DNA from: CAZMNY01 sp964567745
Lineage (GTDB): Bacteria; Planctomycetota; Planctomycetia; Pirellulales; Pirellulaceae
Direction of reading: 5' to 3'
DNA: 64,000 nucleotides
Assembly (NCBI GenBank): GCA_964567745.1
Contig: CAZMNY010000038.1
Span: forward strand, 19,822-83,821
Position numbers and translations under genes: made by a program. Below are positions 63,544 through 64,000 of this stretch, in pieces; the first letter of the stretch is position 1, and each line of letters starts with the position of its first letter. The notes under the pieces are model-generated. The model worked only from the letters and a program-made list of their open reading frames with translations, made no database searches and had not been told where the DNA came from.

Positions 63544-64000
63544 ATGTATCGACTTGTCTCGCTAAACTTGGCTGTCGCTCTGGCGATTTCGTTTGCGGGT
63601 CCCGCCAAGGCGGATGATTTTCTCGGCATGGAAGAAGGGGCACCCAAGATTCAAGAGGCTGGCTCCCTGGCGTTCGGTCCTTTCGGCGTTCTGTTCGTCG
63701 GCGACTCAAAATCGGCCACAGTGTTCGCGGTGGCGACTGGCGAAAAGAAAGAGGTCAAGACGAAGTCGTCGATCACGGTCGAGAAACTTGGGCAGCAAGT
63801 CGCCAGCGCCCTTGGCGTCGCGGCAAGCGAAGTAGAAATTAAAGACTTGGCAGTAAGTCCGCTAAGCGGAAGCGTCTATCTGTCTGTGTCAAAGACCGGT
63901 TCGAAGCCTGGCCCGGCGCTGCTCAAGATTGGCGCTGACAACAAGGTCAAACAGATCTCGTTGAAGAAGATCAAGTTTTCGAAGACGACTTTGGCCAACG
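63544..64000 (+). CDS. Secreted protein of unknown function (partial, 5' part)
   Basis: The gene runs off the right edge; 152 codons are visible. It begins with a signal peptide (MYRLVSLNLAVALAISFAGP, cleaved near AKA-D) and has AAGGAA upstream. The visible part, with EAGSLAFGPFGVLFVGDSKS, TVFAVATGEKK and KDLAVSPLSGSVYLSVSKTG, resembles a propeller-type fold, with strand-turn-strand repeats seen in planctomycete secreted proteins. I do not recognise a named family. Confidence 0.7.
   Translation, partial: MYRLVSLNLAVALAISFAGPAKADDFLGMEEGAPKIQEAGSLAFGPFGVLFVGDSKSATVFAVATGEKKEVKTKSSITVEKLGQQVASALGVAASEVEIKDLAVSPLSGSVYLSVSKTGSKPGPALLKIGADNKVKQISLKKIKFSKTTLAN

Overview
The window reads as planctomycete DNA, most likely a Pirellulales-type marine or freshwater bacterium. 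The indicators are giant exported proteins with an N-terminal LExRxLL motif and dockerin repeats, two BBP7 (PF07585) outer-membrane barrels, a PVC-type membrane-bound dehydrogenase with its own heme-binding half, Tat-exported Gfo/Idh/MocA oxidoreductases, and serine/threonine kinases with planctomycete-style extra domains. The G+C content is moderate (roughly 55-60% by eye). No tRNA, rRNA, CRISPR array, transposase or phage gene was seen.

Layout. 1-175: start of an Hsp20 chaperone running off the left edge. 918-9767: minus-strand genes for a receptor-like Ser/Thr kinase that overlaps a heme c/HEAT protein by 4 nt, and for a PVC dehydrogenase. The heme protein and the dehydrogenase look like the two halves of a protein that is normally fused. 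Between them lie plus-strand genes for a small membrane protein (apparently frameshifted), a His-rich lipoprotein and a homologue of tRNA-queuosine mannosyltransferase. 10651-16794: a BBP7 barrel followed by a 1.3-kaa metalloprotease/dockerin exoprotein. 17027-19247: a ThrE-type exporter and a DUF3467 protein, separated by dispersed repeats. 19429-27329: a minus-strand export-like block with a truncated SecA-like ATPase, a GAF-HlyD protein, a HlyD protein and a PqqD-M50-HlyD membrane protein. 27692-53549: a second BBP7 barrel and three neighbouring exoprotein genes, the last encoding about 5,400 residues. 54190-61392: a Tat oxidoreductase, lutABC for lactate oxidation, a CNNM/CorC-type membrane protein and a second Tat oxidoreductase. 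61671-64000: a multi-TM Ser/Thr kinase and the start of a secreted protein of unknown function.

How it may fit together. Much of the window concerns the cell surface: four giant LExRxLL proteins, two barrels and an unusual SecA/HlyD/M50 block. I infer, without proof, that the block could serve export of surface proteins or of a peptide. The best candidates for undescribed biology are that SecA-HlyD-M50-DUF3467 locus, the repeated unknown module and shared linkers and tails of the giant proteins, the split dehydrogenase/cytochrome pair, and a dispersed intergenic repeat of about 170 bp.
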